Position numbers and translations under genes: made by a program | NCBI GenBank assembly: GCA_910577555.1 | Contig: CAJTLF010000004.1 | Span: 61,722 to 125,721 of the forward strand | DNA from: an uncultured Christensenella sp. | GTDB lineage: Bacteria; Bacillota; Clostridia; Christensenellales; Borkfalkiaceae | Length of the DNA stretch: 64,000 bases | Reading direction: 5' to 3' | Shown here: in pieces, positions 8,057 to 16,748 of the stretch | Layout of the letters: every line of letters starts with the position of its first letter | Position numbering within the stretch: position 1 is the stretch's first letter | Notes under the pieces: generated by a model | Told to the model about the DNA's origin: nothing | The model's database searches: none | What the model saw: only the letters and a program-made list of their open reading frames with translations

Positions 8057-9337
8057 ATGAACGTACTCGTCATAGGCAACGGCGGACGCGAACATGCAAT
8101 ATTGCTCGCGCTCAAAAAAAGTAAAAGGGTAAATAAACTTTACTGTATGAAAGGCAACGCAGGCACGGCGCAGATAGCCGAGTCCGTCGCCGTAGACTAT
8201 ATGAACGCCGACGCGGTAAAAAAATACGCGCTCGACCACCCCGAAATAGACTATTTCGTCGTCGCTCCGGACGACCCATTGGCGGCGGGTTTGGTAGACG
8301 AACTCGAAAGCATAGGCAAACGTTGTTTCGGTCCGCGCAAAAACGCGGCAATAATCGAATCGAGCAAGGCGTTCTCCAAAAGCCTTATGCAAAAGTACGG
8401 CATACCCACCGCCGAATCGGCAACCTTCGACAGCTACGATAAGGCTCTCGAGTATATCCGCGCAAAGGGTGCGCCCATCGTCTTAAAGGCGGACGGGCTT
8501 GCGCTCGGCAAAGGCGTTCTCGTCTGCGAAGATTTAAAGCAGGCGGAAGAAGGTCTCAAAGAAATTATGCTCGATAAAACTTTCGGCAAGGCGGGCAGCG
8601 TAATCGTCGTCGAAGAGTATATGCGCGGGCTCAAATATACCCCCGGCGAAGAAGTTTCCGTTCTTGCGTTTACAGACGGAAAGACGATAGTTCCTATGAT
8701 AACTTCGTGCGACCATAAACGCGCTTACGACGGCGACAAGGGTCTCAATACGGGCGGTATGGGTACGTTTTCGCCCTGTCCCTTCTGGACGGAAGAGCTG
8801 GAAAAACAAGTTCTCAACGATATAATGATACCCACTATGAACGCAATGAACGCCGAAGGCAGAACGTTCAAAGGCTGTCTCTATTTCGGGCTTATGCGCA
8901 CCGATAAGGGTATGAAAGTCGTCGAATACAATTCCCGCTTCGGCGACCCCGAAACGCAGGTCGTGCTTCCCATGTTGAAAACCGACCTTCTCGATATTTT
9001 CGAAGCGGTAACCGACGGTCGCCTTTCCGATATAAAAATCGAATGGGAGCAGGGCGCGTGCGTGTGCGTAGTACTTGCAAGCGGCGGCTATCCGCTGTCT
9101 TACGCAAAGGGTAAGGAAATTACGATTGGCGATATAGGCGATTGCACGGTAGTCCACGCAGGTACCGCGTTAAAGGACGGCAAGCTCGTAACCAACGGCG
9201 GCAGAGTACTCGGCGTGGTCGCAAAGGGCAAAACGGTGGAAACCGCCCGCAAAAAGGCGTATGCCGCCGCACAAAATATCAGCTTCGAAGGAATGTATTA
9301 CCGTAAGGACGTAGGTATTAAATACCGCAAGGGTTAA
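8057..9337 (+). CDS. purD: GAR synthetase PurD
   Basis: Phosphoribosylamine-glycine ligase, 426 residues, an ATP-grasp enzyme that joins the unstable PurF product to glycine. VIGNGGREHAI at the N-terminus, APIVLKADGLALGKGV in the ATP-grasp fold, EEVSVLAFTDG, GGMGTFSP and VVEYNSRFGDPETQVVLP with the Mg-binding Glu/Asn are all present. ATG follows AAAGG. It stops 3 bp before purL, consistent with coupling. Confidence 0.96.
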   Translation: MNVLVIGNGGREHAILLALKKSKRVNKLYCMKGNAGTAQIAESVAVDYMNADAVKKYALDHPEIDYFVVAPDDPLAAGLVDELESIGKRCFGPRKNAAIIESSKAFSKSLMQKYGIPTAESATFDSYDKALEYIRAKGAPIVLKADGLALGKGVLVCEDLKQAEEGLKEIMLDKTFGKAGSVIVVEEYMRGLKYTPGEEVSVLAFTDGKTIVPMITSCDHKRAYDGDKGLNTGGMGTFSPCPFWTEELEKQVLNDIMIPTMNAMNAEGRTFKGCLYFGLMRTDKGMKVVEYNSRFGDPETQVVLPMLKTDLLDIFEAVTDGRLSDIKIEWEQGACVCVVLASGGYPLSYAKGKEITIGDIGDCTVVHAGTALKDGKLVTNGGRVLGVVAKGKTVETARKKAYAAAQNISFEGMYYRKDVGIKYRKG

Positions 9338-9340
9338 AAT

Positions 9341-12300
9341 ATGATTTACAGAATTTTCGTTGAAAAAAAGGATAATTTACAGGCAAAAAAGGTTGCCGAA
9401 GACTTGCGCAATCTCTTGAAAATAGGCGTTAAAGACGTACGCAAATTAATCCGCTACGACGTGGAAGGCCTAACTTCGGAAGAGTTTGCGTCCGCAGTTC
9501 CCTGCGTATTTTCCGAACCGCCCGTCGACACCGTCTATAACGAAAGCGTTGAGTTCGGCAAGGAGTATAAAGTTTTCGCCGTAGCGTACCTTACGGGTCA
9601 GTACGACCAGCGCGCGGACAGCGCGGCGCAGTGCGTACAGCTCTTAACGCAAAAGGAACGCCCGCTCATCAAGTGCGCAACCGTTTACGCAATTTCGGGC
9701 GTGGACGAAAAGCAGCTCGAAAAGATTAAAAAACATCTCATAAACCCCGTCGAAAGCGAAGAAGTAGGGCTTGAAAAGCCGCTTTCTCTCGCCCACGTCG
9801 CGGTCGCCGCGGAAGACGTAAAGGAAGTGGCGGGCTTTATAGATTATTCGGATAGCGAAATTGCGGCATACCACGCAAAAATCGGGCTTGCAATGTCCGT
9901 AGAAGACTTGGCTTTCGTCCGCGACTATTTCAGAAAGGAAAAGCGCAACCCCACGGAAACGGAAATAAAGGTTATCGACACGTATTGGTCGGACCATTGC
10001 CGCCACACGACCTTCGCAACCGAGCTTAAAAATATAGAAATAAACGGCAACAATCCCCACGTTCAAAAGGCGTTAAATCTCTATAACGGACTGTTTTCCG
10101 AGCTGTACGCGGGCAGAACGGACAAATATCCCTGCTTAATGGATATTGCCACGATAGGCGCGAAAAAGCTCAAAAAGGACGGCAAGTTAGACAATCTCGA
10201 CGAGTCGGACGAAATAAACGCCTGCTCGATTAAAATCGACGCCGTTCTCGACGGCAAGCCGCAGAAATATACGGTAATGTTCAAGAACGAAACGCACAAC
10301 CACCCCACCGAAATCGAGCCGTTCGGCGGCGCGGCAACCTGTCTCGGCGGAGCAATCCGCGACCCCCTTTCGGGCAGAACTTACGTCCTGCAATCTATGC
10401 GCGTGACGGGCGCGGCAGACCCCACCGAGCCTATCGAAAACACAATAAAGGGCAAGCTCCCCCAGCGCGTAATAACCAAAACGGCGGCGGCGGGCTTCTC
10501 GTCATACGGCAACCAGATAGGGCTTGCCACGGGTCAGGTAGACGAAGTTTACCACGCGGGCTACAAGGCAAAGCGTCTTGAAACGGGCTTCGTAGTCGGC
10601 GGCGCGCCGTCCGATATGATTTACCGCGAAAAACCCGCCAAGGGCGACGTAATTGTACTTTTGGGCGGTGAAACGGGACGCGACGGTTGCGGCGGTGCAA
10701 CGGGCTCGTCCAAGGCACACGATAAAAAATCGGTGCAGACCTGCGGCGCGGAGGTACAGAAGGGCAACGCGCTCACCGAAAGAAAGCTCCAAAGATTATT
10801 CTTAAACAAAAACGCAACCACTTTAATTAAAAAGTGTAACGACTTCGGCGCGGGCGGCGTGTCCGTAGCCATAGGCGAACTTGCCGACGGGCTTATTATA
10901 GAGCTTGACAAGGTTCCCAAAAAGTACGAAGGACTTTCGGGAACGGAGCTTGCCATTTCGGAATCGCAGGAGAGAATGGCGGTAGTAATCGCAAAGGAAA
11001 ACGCCGAAAAATTCGCCGCGCTCGCCGCTAAGGAAAATCTCACCGCAACGGTAGTCGCAACCGTAACGGACGACAGAAGAATGAAAATGTACCACCGCGG
11101 CAAGGCTATAGTGGACATTTCCCGCGACTTTCTTGATACCAACGGCGTAAAACAAGTCGCCGACGCGCAGATAAACGAAAAGGTAACCGACTTTTTCGCA
11201 AGCCCAGCAAAGTCGAACTTTGCAAAGGAATTACCCGCCGCGCTGTCACAGCTCAACGCATGCTCCAAAAAGGGACTTGCCGAAACCTTCGATAGCTCCA
11301 TCGGCGCAAAATCGGTATACACCCCGTTCGGCGGCAAATACCAGCTCACCCCCGTAACCGCAATGGCGGCAAAACTAACGGGCGGCGAAACGGACGACTG
11401 TACGGTCTCCGCTTACGGCTACAACCCCGAACTCACTTCGTCGTCGCCGTTCACTGGCGCGATATATTCAATCGTAACTTCCGTCTCCAAGGTAGTGGCG
11501 GCGGGCGCAAAGCAGGAAGATATCCGTCTTACCCTGCAGGAATTTTTCATGCGCCTGCGCGACGATAAAAAGCGTTGGGGTGTACCCCTTTCCGCGCTGT
11601 TGGGCGCGCTGTACGCGCAGATAAATCTCGGTCTCGGCGCAATAGGCGGCAAGGACAGTATGAGCGGCACCTTCGAAGATATCGACGTTCCGCCCACGCT
11701 CATTTCGTTCGCTCTCGCTCCCGCCAAGGCAAGCAAGCTCATAACCAACGTTTTAACTGAAAAAAACCGGAAGCTGTACTTAATTCCCGTTCCCAAGGAC
11801 GGCAACTATATCCCCGACTTCGACGCGCTCAAAAAGGTATATACAGCCGTTAATTCGGGCATATGCGGGGGGCAAATCAAATTTGCAACCGTCTGCGAAA
11901 AGGGCGGCGCGGCGGTAGCCGTAGCAAAATCATGCTTCGGTAACGGTTTAGGCTTCGACTTCGGATGCAGCTATTCCGACGCGTTTAAAGAGCGTTACGG
12001 CGACATAATCGTAAGCGTAACCGACGAAAGCGTTTTGAAGGGTCTCGACTTTATTTATCTCGGCAAAACCGCGGAAAAAGATTTCACTCTCGGCGGCGAA
12101 AAGGTAGCAAGCGAAACGGCTCTCTCGGCGTATACGGGCAAGCTCGAAAGCGTGTTCCCCACGACCGCGCCCGCAAGCGGAGATATTCCCGACTGCGACT
12201 TTAAAAAGAGCGGCAAGTACACGGGCATATCGGTAAAATCTGCTAAACCCCGCGTATTCATTCCCGCCTTCCCCGGCACCAACTGCGAGCTCGACACCGC

Positions 12301-13042
12301 CCGCGCGTTCGAACGGGCGGGAGCGGAAACGGAAATTCTCGTAATCAAAAACCGCAGCGCGGCAGACATAGAAGAGAGCGTTCAGGCAATAATAAAGGCA
12401 ATAGGCAGGGCAAATATAATCGCCTTCCCCGGCGGCTTCTCGGGCGGCGACGAACCCGACGGCTCGGGCAAATTCATTGCAACCACCTTCAAAAACCCCG
12501 CCGTATCCGAGAAGATTATGGAGCTTTTAAACGTCCGCGACGGTCTTGCTCTCGGCATATGTAACGGATTTCAGGCGTTAATCAAACTCGGTCTCGTGCC
12601 TTACGGAAAGGTAAGCCCGCTCACCGAAAACTCGCCCACGCTCACCTATAACAACATTTCCCGCCACGTGTCGACTATGGTCGATATAAGGGTAGCGTCC
12701 ACGCTCAGCCCTTGGCTCTCGGGTTGTAAGGTCGGGGAAGTGTATTCCGTACCCGTCTCCCACGGCGAAGGCAAAATAGTAGCCCCCGCGTCCGAGCTTG
12801 AATTAATGCGCAAAAACGGACAGATTGCAACGCAGTATTGCGACCTTTCGGGCAAACCCACCATGGTCAGCCCCTTCAATCCCAACGGCAGTGCCTGGGC
12901 AATCGAAGGCATAACTTCTCCCGACGGCAGAGTGTTCGGCAAAATGGGACACAGCGAAAGAACGGGCGAAAATCTCTACAAAAACTTCAACGGCAACTTC
13001 GATATGAAAATTTTCGAAAGCGGCGTTAAATACTTCGGATAA
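9341..13042 (+). CDS. purL: FGAM synthase PurL (single chain with glutaminase domain)
   Basis: Phosphoribosylformylglycinamidine synthase, 1233 residues, the long single-chain form with PurS-like N-terminus, synthetase core and PurQ-like glutaminase. It converts FGAR, glutamine and ATP to FGAM. TYWSDHCRHTTF (about 215) starts the synthetase core and FKNETHNHPTEIEPFGGAATCLGG is its ATP-binding signature, followed by GNQIGLATG and GGKDSMSG. The C-terminal glutaminase has FPGTNCELD, FPGGFSGGDE, the nucleophile Cys in LGICNGFQ, and a catalytic His/Glu pair in SHGEGK and GHSER. It closes the purine operon. Confidence 0.96.
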   Translation: MIYRIFVEKKDNLQAKKVAEDLRNLLKIGVKDVRKLIRYDVEGLTSEEFASAVPCVFSEPPVDTVYNESVEFGKEYKVFAVAYLTGQYDQRADSAAQCVQLLTQKERPLIKCATVYAISGVDEKQLEKIKKHLINPVESEEVGLEKPLSLAHVAVAAEDVKEVAGFIDYSDSEIAAYHAKIGLAMSVEDLAFVRDYFRKEKRNPTETEIKVIDTYWSDHCRHTTFATELKNIEINGNNPHVQKALNLYNGLFSELYAGRTDKYPCLMDIATIGAKKLKKDGKLDNLDESDEINACSIKIDAVLDGKPQKYTVMFKNETHNHPTEIEPFGGAATCLGGAIRDPLSGRTYVLQSMRVTGAADPTEPIENTIKGKLPQRVITKTAAAGFSSYGNQIGLATGQVDEVYHAGYKAKRLETGFVVGGAPSDMIYREKPAKGDVIVLLGGETGRDGCGGATGSSKAHDKKSVQTCGAEVQKGNALTERKLQRLFLNKNATTLIKKCNDFGAGGVSVAIGELADGLIIELDKVPKKYEGLSGTELAISESQERMAVVIAKENAEKFAALAAKENLTATVVATVTDDRRMKMYHRGKAIVDISRDFLDTNGVKQVADAQINEKVTDFFASPAKSNFAKELPAALSQLNACSKKGLAETFDSSIGAKSVYTPFGGKYQLTPVTAMAAKLTGGETDDCTVSAYGYNPELTSSSPFTGAIYSIVTSVSKVVAAGAKQEDIRLTLQEFFMRLRDDKKRWGVPLSALLGALYAQINLGLGAIGGKDSMSGTFEDIDVPPTLISFALAPAKASKLITNVLTEKNRKLYLIPVPKDGNYIPDFDALKKVYTAVNSGICGGQIKFATVCEKGGAAVAVAKSCFGNGLGFDFGCSYSDAFKERYGDIIVSVTDESVLKGLDFIYLGKTAEKDFTLGGEKVASETALSAYTGKLESVFPTTAPASGDIPDCDFKKSGKYTGISVKSAKPRVFIPAFPGTNCELDTARAFERAGAETEILVIKNRSAADIEESVQAIIKAIGRANIIAFPGGFSGGDEPDGSGKFIATTFKNPAVSEKIMELLNVRDGLALGICNGFQALIKLGLVPYGKVSPLTENSPTLTYNNISRHVSTMVDIRVASTLSPWLSGCKVGEVYSVPVSHGEGKIVAPASELELMRKNGQIATQYCDLSGKPTMVSPFNPNGSAWAIEGITSPDGRVFGKMGHSERTGENLYKNFNGNFDMKIFESGVKYFG

Positions 13043-13070
13043 TCTCTTAATTGCACGGAGAAAACTTTGT

Positions 13071-13532
13071 ATGAAATGTTTATTTTGCGGCTGTGAAGAC
13101 AGCAAGGTAATAGACAGCCGTTCGGCAGACGAAGGCAGAACAATAAGACGGCGCAGGGAATGCACCGAGTGCGGCAAACGCTACACAACCTACGAAACCA
13201 TCGAAGACACGCCCGTTCTGGTCGTAAAAACCAGCGGTCTGCGTCAGGCTTTCGATTCCCGAAAAATCAAAAACGGCATCATAAAATCCTGCGAAAAACG
13301 CCCCGTCTCCTTAAACGCTATTGACGAAATGGTTTCCGCCGTCACCAAAAAGGTATACAACTCTCTGGAACAGGAAATCTCGTCCAAGCAGATAGGCGAA
13401 ATGGTAATGGAAGAGCTTAAAAAACACGACGAAGTCGCCTACGTGCGCTACGCCAGCGTTTACCGTTCCTTCAAGGACGTGGAAAGCTTTATGCAGGAGC
13501 TTCAGACCTTAATCGACAATAAAAAACTGTAA
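13071..13532 (+). CDS. nrdR: Transcriptional repressor NrdR
   Basis: Repressor of ribonucleotide reductase genes, 153 residues, normal length. The N-terminus MKCLFCGCEDSKVIDSR with a second pair in ECTECGKRYTTYE forms the zinc ribbon, and VVKTSGLRQAFDSRKI begins the ATP-cone that senses (d)ATP. ATG lies after CGGAG. It is 28 bp after purL and overlaps ispG by one base (TAATG), so it is likely co-transcribed with ispG. It acts as a DNA-binding oligomer at NrdR boxes near nrd genes, none of which is in this window. Confidence 0.95.
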   Translation: MKCLFCGCEDSKVIDSRSADEGRTIRRRRECTECGKRYTTYETIEDTPVLVVKTSGLRQAFDSRKIKNGIIKSCEKRPVSLNAIDEMVSAVTKKVYNSLEQEISSKQIGEMVMEELKKHDEVAYVRYASVYRSFKDVESFMQELQTLIDNKKL

Positions 13533-14584
13533 TGACTAAAACCACCAAAAAAGTTTTAATAGGCGGCGTCCCCGTCGGCGGCGGCGAAAGCGTAAAAATC
13601 CAGTCGATGTGCACCACCAAAACGAGCGATATCCCCGCAACGGTCGCGCAGATTAAAAATCTCGAAAACGCCGGTTGCGAAATTATCCGCGTATCCGTTT
13701 TGGATAAAGACGACGCCGCCGCAATAAAACTCATAAAAACCCAAATAAAAATTCCGCTCGTCGCCGATATTCATTTTTCGGCGGAGCTTGCCTGCCTTGC
13801 CGTGGAAAACGGCGCGGACAAAATCCGCATAAACCCCGGCAACATCGGCGGCGAAAGCAATATAAAAAGGGTAGCGGACTGCCTTAAAAGCAATAAAATT
13901 CCCGTCCGCGTCGGCGCGAACACGGGCAGTATAGAAAAAGAATTTCTCTTAAAATACGGCAAAACCCCGCGCGCTCTCGTGGAAAGCGCGCTCGCAGGCG
14001 CGTCGGTTCTTGAAAAGTACGGCGTAAACGATATAGTAATTTCCGTAAAGGCGTCGGACGCAAAGCTCACAGTAGACGCATACCGCCTGCTCTCGAAGTC
14101 CACCGCTTACCCCCTGCATATAGGCGTAACCGAAGCGGGCACCGAAAAAATGGCGGTAATCAAATCTTCCGCCGCGCTCGGCGCATTGCTACTCGACGGC
14201 ATAGGCGACACGATGCGCGTCTCCGTCACCGACGACCCCGTCAAGGAAATAGACGCGGCAAAATCTCTTCTCCGCGCCGTCGGCTTAGATAAAAATTTCG
14301 TAAACGTAATAGCCTGTCCCACCTGCGGCAGATGCCGTTGGAACTCTATGGAGCTTGCAAACGCCGTTACGGAATACACCAAAAACGTTAAAAAACAACT
14401 TAAAATAGCCGTTATGGGTTGCGTCGTCAACGGCCCGGGCGAAGCTAAGGATTGCGACCTGGGAATAGCGGGCGCGGAAGATTACTGCGTCATATTCAGG
14501 GGCGGCGAAATAATAAAAAGAATACCGTCCGCCGCCGCGCAGTCCGAATTTTTCAAGGAGATAGACAAGCTGATTGATGATTGA
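13532..14584 (+). CDS. ispG: 4-hydroxy-3-methylbut-2-enyl diphosphate synthase IspG (GcpE)
   Basis: MEP-pathway enzyme, 350 residues, which reduces MEcPP to HMBPP with a [4Fe-4S] cluster. The TIM-barrel part shows VPVGGGESVKIQSM, ADIHF, KIRINPGNIG and RVGANTGS. The cluster part shows ACPTCGRC with Cys262 and Cys265, then GCVVNGPGEA with Cys297 and Glu304, the three-Cys-plus-Glu ligand set known for the family. It overlaps the upstream nrdR stop by one base and the next gene by about 8 nt. Other MEP genes are not present here. Confidence 0.95.
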   Translation: MTKTTKKVLIGGVPVGGGESVKIQSMCTTKTSDIPATVAQIKNLENAGCEIIRVSVLDKDDAAAIKLIKTQIKIPLVADIHFSAELACLAVENGADKIRINPGNIGGESNIKRVADCLKSNKIPVRVGANTGSIEKEFLLKYGKTPRALVESALAGASVLEKYGVNDIVISVKASDAKLTVDAYRLLSKSTAYPLHIGVTEAGTEKMAVIKSSAALGALLLDGIGDTMRVSVTDDPVKEIDAAKSLLRAVGLDKNFVNVIACPTCGRCRWNSMELANAVTEYTKNVKKQLKIAVMGCVVNGPGEAKDCDLGIAGAEDYCVIFRGGEIIKRIPSAAAQSEFFKEIDKLIDD

Positions 14585-16109
14585 CGAAGTTTTATCGGAA
14601 ATACGCTCGTGTAGCGACAATCTGAAAAGAGCAATTATTCGCCCGCTTACTTTAAGCAGGGCGAATAAACTCGTTACGGTAAATTTGGTAACCGATTGCG
14701 CCTTTAACGAACCCGACCGCGCCGCGGCTCTGAAAGTATTGAAAAAATTCGTTCCCGCGTACTTTTCCGTCGATTTGAAAATAACCAAGCTCACGCCCGA
14801 TTGCGAAATGGTGCGCAAGAAGATTTATCAGGGCATAACCGAAATTTCAAAAGCAGTCGCGGCAGTTATGACCGACGACGAGATAACCGTCACAAAAGAC
14901 GGAAACGGGTTTTGCTACACCGTCGCGGTGGCAAAAGCTCTCGCTCCGGCAAACCTTTGCGAAAAGATAGACGCATACTTGAAAAATTCGTTCTGCGGCG
15001 AATTTTACGGCGAAATCGTAAGCTCAAAAAAGAATATACAGGATTTGGAAGTGGAAGAAACTCCCGACGAGATAGAGTACGAGCTTCCCGTCCGCACTTT
15101 TAAAATAGAAGACTTCGAAATTCTCGAAGGGGATAAAATCAGAACGCTGGCAACGTATATTGCCGACCTCAATTCGGTAAGGGACGAAGTAGTTCTCTGC
15201 GGCGAAATCGAAGATATCATCGAGCGGTCATACACCAACAAAAACGGCGTGGAAAAGACCTATTTCAACTTCATCTTAAACGACAAAACGGCAACTGCGA
15301 ATATAACTTATTTCCCCCGCCTTAAAACGATAGAAAAAATCAAGGCGTTAAAGGCGGGCGACGGTATAGTCTGTACGGGACTTAACGAAGAGTTCCACGG
15401 CAGTATGCGCTATACCGCAAAGTTAATCGATTTGGGCAAAATCCCCGCGGGCTTCGTTCCCGAAAAGCGCAAGTCCAAACCCGTTCCGCGGTACTACCGC
15501 ACGGTAAAGCCTCAGCCCTTCGAAGATACGGAGCAGACCGATTTATTCACGCAGAAAACCGTGCCCGGGTGCATGCTCGGCAAAAGCTTCGTCGTATTCG
15601 ATTTGGAAACCACGGGTTTAAATTCTTCGGCGGTTTCGGGCAATATGGATAAGATAATCGAAATAGGCGCGTTCAAGGTGGAAAACGGTGAAATAACCCA
15701 AAGCTTCACCACCTTCGTAAACCCGCACCGCCGCCTGTCCGAAGAAATTATCGCCTTAACGGGCATAACCGAAGATATGGTAAAGGACGCCCCCGCCTGC
15801 GAAGACGTAATGCCGGACTTTTTCAAATTCTGTGACGGAAGTATTCTCGTCGGACATAACGCCGCCGCGTTCGACTTTAAGTTCGTCGATTATTACTGCT
15901 CGTCGGTCGGCTACATACTTGAACGCAAAGTAATAGATACATATCCGCTCTCGCAGGAGCTATTATATCTCTCCAACTACAAGCTCAACACGGTCGCGGA
16001 AAAATTCGGCATAACCTTCAACCATCACAGGGCAATTGACGACGCGTTGGCAACGGCAAAAATATTTATCGAACTCATAAGAATGAAAAAATCTCTGCCC
16101 CGCGTGTAA
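14577..16109 (+). CDS. PolC-derived OB-fold / DEDDh exonuclease lacking the polymerase
   Basis: A 510-residue protein that resembles the front part of Gram-positive DNA polymerase III PolC: an N-terminal domain (about 1-165), an OB-fold (about 200-290, VVLCGEIEDIIERSYT to YTAKLIDLG) and a DEDDh 3'-5' exonuclease (about 337-505) with ExoI VFDLETTG (Asp342, Glu344), ExoII ILVGHNAAAFD and ExoIII HHRAIDDALATA. The PHP and polymerase parts of a normal PolC of about 1440 residues are absent. It lies exactly where polC is expected, between ispG and rimP, so it is probably a polC that lost its polymerase. ATG 14577 is preferred over TTG 14574. It could serve in repair or proofreading with another polymerase. 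Confidence 0.8.
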   Translation: MIDEVLSEIRSCSDNLKRAIIRPLTLSRANKLVTVNLVTDCAFNEPDRAAALKVLKKFVPAYFSVDLKITKLTPDCEMVRKKIYQGITEISKAVAAVMTDDEITVTKDGNGFCYTVAVAKALAPANLCEKIDAYLKNSFCGEFYGEIVSSKKNIQDLEVEETPDEIEYELPVRTFKIEDFEILEGDKIRTLATYIADLNSVRDEVVLCGEIEDIIERSYTNKNGVEKTYFNFILNDKTATANITYFPRLKTIEKIKALKAGDGIVCTGLNEEFHGSMRYTAKLIDLGKIPAGFVPEKRKSKPVPRYYRTVKPQPFEDTEQTDLFTQKTVPGCMLGKSFVVFDLETTGLNSSAVSGNMDKIIEIGAFKVENGEITQSFTTFVNPHRRLSEEIIALTGITEDMVKDAPACEDVMPDFFKFCDGSILVGHNAAAFDFKFVDYYCSSVGYILERKVIDTYPLSQELLYLSNYKLNTVAEKFGITFNHHRAIDDALATAKIFIELIRMKKSLPRV

Positions 16110-16166
16110 ATTCTGGCGCGGCAACCCTTTTTTCGGCTAAAAACGGGGTAAACCGCTTAAAACGCT

Positions 16167-16195
16167 TGCAATTTAAAACTTTATATGGTAAAATA
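16167..16195 (+). promoter_or_regulatory. Promoter of the rimP-nusA-infB operon
   Basis: TTGCAA (16167-16172) and TAAAAT (16190-16195) are separated by 17 bp. The predicted start is near 16202 and leaves a leader of about 65 nt that contains the 16222-16247 hairpin. Confidence 0.7.
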
Positions 16196-16221
16196 AACTC
16201 AACCTTAATATAAAAGTTAAG

Positions 16222-16247
16222 ATTGAGTGCCTTGCGAGGCACTCAAT
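16222..16247 (+). promoter_or_regulatory. Leader hairpin upstream of rimP
   Basis: ATTGAGTGCCT (16222-16232) and AGGCACTCAAT (16237-16247) form a perfect 11-bp stem around TGCG, between the promoter and the rimP Shine-Dalgarno. No T tract follows, so it is not a plain terminator. It may stabilise the message or pause RNA polymerase ahead of the nusA operon. Confidence 0.6.
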
Positions 16248-16267
16248 ACTCATTTAAAGGGAAAAAT

Positions 16268-16726
16268 ATGCAAATAAAACCGTTAAACGAACTAAAAGAT
16301 TTTCTCGGTAAAATCGCCGCCCCCATGAATATCGAAATAGTCGATATCGAGTGGAACGACAAGCAGACGGCGTTGACCGTATTTATCGAAACGGAAAACG
16401 GAGTCGATTTGGACACCTGCGAAAAATTCCATAACGCCGTTATGGAACCAATCGACGAGTTCGACCCCACTTACGACGCGCCATACACGCTCAACGTTTC
16501 CAGTCCGGGGCTTGACCGTCCGTTCAGAACCGAACGGGATTTCGAAAGAAATCTTTTAAAGGAAGTGGAAATAAAGCTTTACGCCCCTTTAAAGGGCAAA
16601 AAATTCCTTGAAGGCGTGCTTACCGCCTTCGACGAAAACTCCGTAACGGTAAAACTGCCGCAGGAAGAAGTAAAGATAAGCCGCGGCAAAATAGCTAAAA
16701 TAAATAAAGCAATAAAATTTGACTGA
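16268..16726 (+). CDS. rimP: Ribosome maturation factor RimP
   Basis: 30S subunit maturation factor, 152 residues. The start is ATG 16268 behind AAAGGG; an upstream in-frame ATG at 16223 lies inside the leader hairpin and is rejected. The N-terminal domain has IEIVDIEWN and LTVFIETENGVDLDTCEKF; the central YTLNVSSPGLDRPFRTERDF is the family signature, followed by a C-terminal Sm-like domain with VTVKLPQEEVKI. It opens the rimP-nusA-rnpM-ylxQ-infB order found across Firmicutes. Confidence 0.93.
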   Translation: MQIKPLNELKDFLGKIAAPMNIEIVDIEWNDKQTALTVFIETENGVDLDTCEKFHNAVMEPIDEFDPTYDAPYTLNVSSPGLDRPFRTERDFERNLLKEVEIKLYAPLKGKKFLEGVLTAFDENSVTVKLPQEEVKISRGKIAKINKAIKFD

Positions 16727-16748
16727 TTAAAAGTCGGGAGAAATAATA

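Noticed and set aside
8534..9157. Minus-strand open frame of 207 codons opposite purD
   Set aside because: Antisense shadow of a fully conserved PurD; no ribosome site or domain.
16223..16267. Longer RimP start at 16223
   Set aside because: It would begin inside the leader hairpin and adds 15 non-conserved residues; ATG 16268 has its own ribosome site.
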